From Nocardia sp. NBC_00565 (GTDB lineage: Bacteria > Actinomycetota > Actinomycetes > Mycobacteriales > Mycobacteriaceae): a stretch of 64,000 bases of DNA. Positions 61,246-64,000 of this stretch are shown here, one piece after another (position 1 is the first letter of the stretch; every line of letters starts with the position of its first letter). The DNA is taken from contig NZ_CP107785.1 of the NCBI RefSeq assembly GCF_036345915.1, positions 3,596,001 to 3,660,000 of the forward strand, in the 5' to 3' direction. Below the pieces are notes generated by a model. That model saw nothing but the letters and a program-made list of their open reading frames with translations. It did not search any database and was not told the DNA's origin. The position numbers and the translations under genes were made by a program.

Positions 61246-61279
61246 GGTCCGCCCCAGCCGGAACGAGCTGGGGCGGACC
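61246..61279. terminator. hairpin terminator
   Basis: GGTCCGCCCCAGC (61246-61258) and GCTGGGGCGGACC (61267-61279) form a perfect 13-bp stem with an 8-nt loop just after the oxidoreductase. Confidence 0.85.
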
Positions 61280-61295
61280 GGGATGCGGCAGACCA

Positions 61296-61470
61296 TCAGT
61301 GCGCCTGCGCGGCACCTTGTTTCGGCAGCCCGTACACCACCGCGAACGACGCCGCGGTGAGCAGTACCGCCACCCGTGACGATCTGCATGGCGCTCAGGG
61401 CGACCGCCGGGCCGTCACCGAGCGCGAAACCGCTGAAGAACACGGTCCCCAGAACGGCTACGCGGGCGCG
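61296..61470 (-). pseudogene. MFS transporter C-terminal fragment
   Basis: The minus strand reads RVAVLGTVFFSGFALGDGPA then VALSAMQIVT, and after a one-base shift VAVLLTAASFAVVYGLPKQG with a natural stop. This is the final helix pair of a DHA2-type MFS drug transporter. The other helices are lost. Confidence 0.65.
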
Positions 61471-61546
61471 CCAGGACGGCAGCTACGAAGACGAGATGCG
61501 CAAACTACACCGCACTGAACTGAGCGAGCCGGTCCGGACACAACTT

Positions 61547-61576
61547 CGGGGCTGTGCGAAGGTTCGCACAGCCCCG
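61547..61576. terminator. hairpin terminator
   Basis: CGGGGCTGTGCGAA (61547-61560) and TTCGCACAGCCCCG (61563-61576) form a perfect 14-bp stem with a 2-nt loop, downstream of the thioesterase operon on the minus strand. Confidence 0.85.
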
Positions 61577-61653
61577 GGTGGTCGTCACCTACAAGTACCT
61601 GGCACCCTCGTCTCGAGTCCGACGGCATTGCCCGGTTGCTCGGAGGCCAGTTG

Positions 61654-62253
61654 TCACGGCTGCCCCGGCAGCAGCCGCAGAAAGAGCGCTTCGGCGTCGG
61701 CCAGCGTCTCGTCTCCGTCGAGCAGGCTGCCGGTGATCCAGGTCTTGCGGCCCTCGATGGCGTCGATCGAGGCCGTCACCCGCAGTGGCCGCCCGACGGG
61801 GGTGATCTTCCGGTAGTTCACCTTCAGAAAGGCCGTCCGCGACCCTGGCTGCGCCGCCGTGCTGACGAAAATCCCGAGCACGTCGTCGAACAGCAGCGGG
61901 ATCATCCCTCCGTGCACCGCACCGTTGCCACCCAGATGAGCCTGGGTGAACGTGACAGTCGCAGTCAGCCTGCGATCGTCGGACTCGTCCACCCGATAGG
62001 GAATCAACGACGGATGTCTCCCGCCTCCGGACGGACCCGGCCTGCGCGCCAGACGCTGCTTCTCGTCCGCACCGAAAGCAGTGAGACGCTCTGTCGCAGA
62101 ACGAAACTCCGCACTGAGTGCGGCAGCGATATCGGGGGGTGGCGCCGATGCCGCAAGGGCCGACTGCATATCCCGGAACGCGTCGACGAGTTCGGCATAC
62201 GCCGGAGGCGCCGAAGTCGGGACTTGCCCCACCTCGGCGGTGGTCTCGCTCAT
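61654..62253 (-). CDS. hotdog-fold thioesterase (PaaI-like)
   Basis: A 199-residue protein with a helical N-terminal extension and a hotdog domain whose central segment TFTQAHLGGNGAVHGGMIPL matches the PaaI catalytic helix, with VNYRKITPVGRPLRVTASID and a late LADAEALFLRL. It would hydrolyse an acyl-CoA thioester in the cytosol. It starts inside the LLM oxidoreductase stop (4-bp overlap) and is the last gene of the minus-strand operon. Confidence 0.88.
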   Translation of the reverse strand: MSETTAEVGQVPTSAPPAYAELVDAFRDMQSALAASAPPPDIAAALSAEFRSATERLTAFGADEKQRLARRPGPSGGGRHPSLIPYRVDESDDRRLTATVTFTQAHLGGNGAVHGGMIPLLFDDVLGIFVSTAAQPGSRTAFLKVNYRKITPVGRPLRVTASIDAIEGRKTWITGSLLDGDETLADAEALFLRLLPGQP

Positions 62254-63173
62254 CGCTGGATCAGCCGTTCTGCCAGTACCGTCACGTCACGACGGAAATC
62301 CTCGAAACTTCGGCTGGCAGGTTCGACGCTTATCCAAGACACCCCGGCATCGGCGTAATCGTCCAGTTTCGGCGCGAGCGCGGAACAGAACGCCTCCGAA
62401 TCACCGGTGCGGAGCAGGTTCTTCTCGAACGGAACGAACGACACGTCGATCGCTGACTTGTCGAGGTCGGCTCGGCTCTTGTTCAGTTCACCGATCTGCT
62501 TCGCCAACGATTCGATGTCTTCCAATGGAGGAGTCTTCGTGATCGCGGCCATCTCGGCGGACTGCCCGATCGGCATCCAACCGTCGGCGAGCTCGGTCAC
62601 ACGTCGGCGTGCGGCCTTGCTGTTTCCCCCGATCCAGATCGGGGGCCCACCCTCGGTCGCGGGCAGCGGCAGCGAGAGGTGATCGCGTACGCCGAATTCC
62701 GGCCCGTCGTGCTCGGTCCCCACCCAGGTCGCCCGCATGGCTGCGATCGCCTCGTCGAGCAGCTTGCCGCGCCGGGTGAAATCTGCTCCCAGCGCGTCGA
62801 ATTCGGACTTCAGGTAACCCGCCGCTATCCCTAGCGTGAACCTACCGCCCGACAGCAGATCGAGACTGGCCGCCGCCTTCGCGCCGAGGTATGGACTGCG
62901 ATATCCGGCGACCATGACGTACGTGATCAGCCGAATACGCGACGTCGCCTGCGCTGCCATACTCAACGCTACGAACGGATCGAAGGCATGGTGGCCGCCG
63001 GTCGACAACCATTCCTTGTCCGGATACGGATGTTCGCTCATCGCGATACCATCGAAGCCCGCATCTTCGACCAATCGGGCGACCTCGCCGAGACTGCTGT
63101 CGCCGATCCATCGTGTGTAATGCTTGACCGCGCGCATCGGGAATATCAGATTGAACCTCATGTGTTCGCTCAT
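62250..63173 (-). CDS. LLM-class (luciferase-like, F420-type) oxidoreductase
   Basis: The 307-residue TIM-barrel enzyme has EVARLVEDAGFDGIAMSEHP, AQATSRIRLITYVMVAGYRS, LLSGGRFTLGIAAGYLKSEF and a late PPIWIGGNSKAARRRVTELA, all typical of F420-dependent LLM enzymes of Mycobacteriales. Start at 63173 (ATGA overlap with the acyl-CoA dehydrogenase stop) is chosen over an upstream ATG without homology. In this operon it would reduce or oxidise an acyl or terpenoid intermediate. Confidence 0.9.
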   Translation of the reverse strand: MSEHMRFNLIFPMRAVKHYTRWIGDSSLGEVARLVEDAGFDGIAMSEHPYPDKEWLSTGGHHAFDPFVALSMAAQATSRIRLITYVMVAGYRSPYLGAKAAASLDLLSGGRFTLGIAAGYLKSEFDALGADFTRRGKLLDEAIAAMRATWVGTEHDGPEFGVRDHLSLPLPATEGGPPIWIGGNSKAARRRVTELADGWMPIGQSAEMAAITKTPPLEDIESLAKQIGELNKSRADLDKSAIDVSFVPFEKNLLRTGDSEAFCSALAPKLDDYADAGVSWISVEPASRSFEDFRRDVTVLAERLIQR

Positions 63174-64000
63174 TTCAACAGCTCTCGGGCGATGACGACG
63201 CGCTGCACCTCGGTGGCGCCCTCGCCCAGACGCTTCACCCTGAGGTCGCGGAACCATCGCTCCAGCGGAAGCTCGTCGGACAGCCCGAGCGCTCCGTGTA
63301 TCTGTATGCAGCGGTCGATCACGTCGTAGGCCTTCTCGGTGCCGTACATCTTCGCGATCGATGCGTCGACCTTGACGTCCTTACCCAGATCGGCGTTCCA
63401 CGCCGCTTGGTACATGAGCAGGCGCGCGGCGCGCAATTCCACCTCGGATTCGACCAGCATCCACTGAATTCCCTGCTTGTCGGCCAACTTTCCGCCGAAC
63501 ACGTCGCGATCCTTGGCCCATCGGCACGCCATGTCGAGTGCCAGCTGGGCGATTCCGATCGGCCCTGCGGGGTAGATGATTCGACTGTGTACGAGAAAGT
63601 CGCTGGCCAACGCGAAGCCGCAGCCTTCTTCGCCGACGAGATTGCCTACCGGAACGCGGACATCGTCGAAGTGCAGTTCGTACGGCGAGAACGAGGCGAC
63701 CACGCCGATGCGGCTGAAAGCCAATCCGGGAGAGCCGTTCTCGACGATGAAACACGAGATTCCGTCGCGGCCTTCGCCGGTGCGGGCATAGACGACGCCC
63801 CAGTCCGCGTTCTGCGCATGCGAAGTCCACATCTTGCTGCCGTTCAGCACGTAGTGATCACCGTCGCGAACAGCTTTGAGCTTGATGGCGCGAGCTGGGT
63901 CGGAGCCACCGGATGCCTCGCTGATGGCGGTGTACGCCTTGGTCATCGTGCCGTCGATGATCGGCCGCGCGAACTTCTCGAACTGTACGTCGGTCGCCTT
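63170..64000 (-). CDS. acyl-CoA dehydrogenase, 5' part beyond window
   Basis: The coding sequence enters from the right edge and ends at 63170, giving the C-terminal about 276 residues. It shows the flavin-site motif SEASGGSDPARAIKLK, WTSHAQNADWGVV, then LDMACRWAKDRDVFGGKLAD with RDVFGxx, and ending IQIHGALGLSDELPLERWFR with catalytic-loop features, followed by EGATEVQRVVIARELL. It overlaps the LLM oxidoreductase gene by ATGA. Together with the thioesterase this is a second acyl-CoA handling operon distinct from the 34-51 kb cluster. Confidence 0.92.
   Translation of the reverse strand, partial: KATDVQFEKFARPIIDGTMTKAYTAISEASGGSDPARAIKLKAVRDGDHYVLNGSKMWTSHAQNADWGVVYARTGEGRDGISCFIVENGSPGLAFSRIGVVASFSPYELHFDDVRVPVGNLVGEEGCGFALASDFLVHSRIIYPAGPIGIAQLALDMACRWAKDRDVFGGKLADKQGIQWMLVESEVELRAARLLMYQAAWNADLGKDVKVDASIAKMYGTEKAYDVIDRCIQIHGALGLSDELPLERWFRDLRVKRLGEGATEVQRVVIARELLK

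Noticed and set aside
59998..61443. 481-codon minus-strand frame opposite the NDH-2-like gene
   Set aside because: Antisense shadow of a high-GC gene; only its first about 30 codons (a real MFS remnant) are meaningful.

Overview
The window is high-GC actinobacterial DNA. The gene set points to the Mycobacteriales, most likely a Nocardia or Rhodococcus-type organism. The indicators are WXG100 (type VII/ESX) proteins, a DUF732-like secreted protein, a mycofactocin-type short-chain dehydrogenase, an LLM-class (F420-type) oxidoreductase, an ECF41/SigJ sigma factor, a PknD-like kinase and a 2-methylisoborneol-synthase-like terpene cyclase. No ribosomal or replication genes are present. This is accessory chromosome, much of it a patchwork of intact operons separated by gene fragments.

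Left part (0-21 kb): a secreted, membrane-anchored protein and its coupled partner, then a CYTH-domain protein. Next comes a two-gene haem module: a prostaglandin-synthase/alpha-dioxygenase-like enzyme overlapping a catalase-related haem protein, followed by a large LuxR-type ATPase regulator. After broken GNAT and DHFR-like genes there is a MarR regulator divergent from an epoxide hydrolase, with three palindromes between them. A PadR - DUF1048 - ABC ATPase - ABC permease operon, a frameshifted alpha/beta hydrolase and an APC transporter follow.

Middle part (21-34 kb): a fragment graveyard. It holds patatin, XRE regulator, methyltransferase, GNAT and hydrolase remnants, pieces of several transposases, and the 3' part of a tRNA-Pro cut exactly at the anticodon loop, which looks like an integration scar. 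Intact genes embedded here are a catalase-like peroxidase with cytochrome b561, a PknD-type kinase with six NHL repeats, a sulfite-oxidase-family molybdoenzyme, an NTF2-like protein with a TetR regulator, and an SDR. A sharp breakpoint near 34.24 kb joins two truncated genes.

Catabolic cluster (34.5-51.5 kb): aldehyde dehydrogenase, acyl-CoA ligase, a 6-oxocamphor-hydrolase-like crotonase, a CoA-transferase-like protein, a GntR regulator, an AtuA-family protein, an acyl-CoA dehydrogenase, two enoyl-CoA hydratases, two SDRs (one carveol-dehydrogenase-like), a propionyl-CoA-synthetase-like ligase, a cytochrome P450 and a TetR regulator. Together these suggest hydroxylation, oxidation to a beta-diketone, retro-Claisen ring cleavage, CoA activation and beta-oxidation of a monoterpenoid-like compound. 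Four copies of an ATTG-N4-CAAT-type palindrome lie in its promoters.

Right part (51.5-64 kb): IS110-family remnants flank an intact terpene synthase of the 2-methylisoborneol synthase type. An ESX-type locus follows: two WXG100 genes, a 424-residue putative secreted toxin and an overlapping putative immunity gene. The first WXG100 gene carries a G10 tract that puts it out of frame by one base, and the second has an amber stop at codon 11. A DUF732-like protein, an ECF41 sigma factor with an NDH-2-like oxidoreductase, and a left-pointing thioesterase / LLM oxidoreductase / acyl-CoA dehydrogenase operon, cut by the window edge, complete the window.
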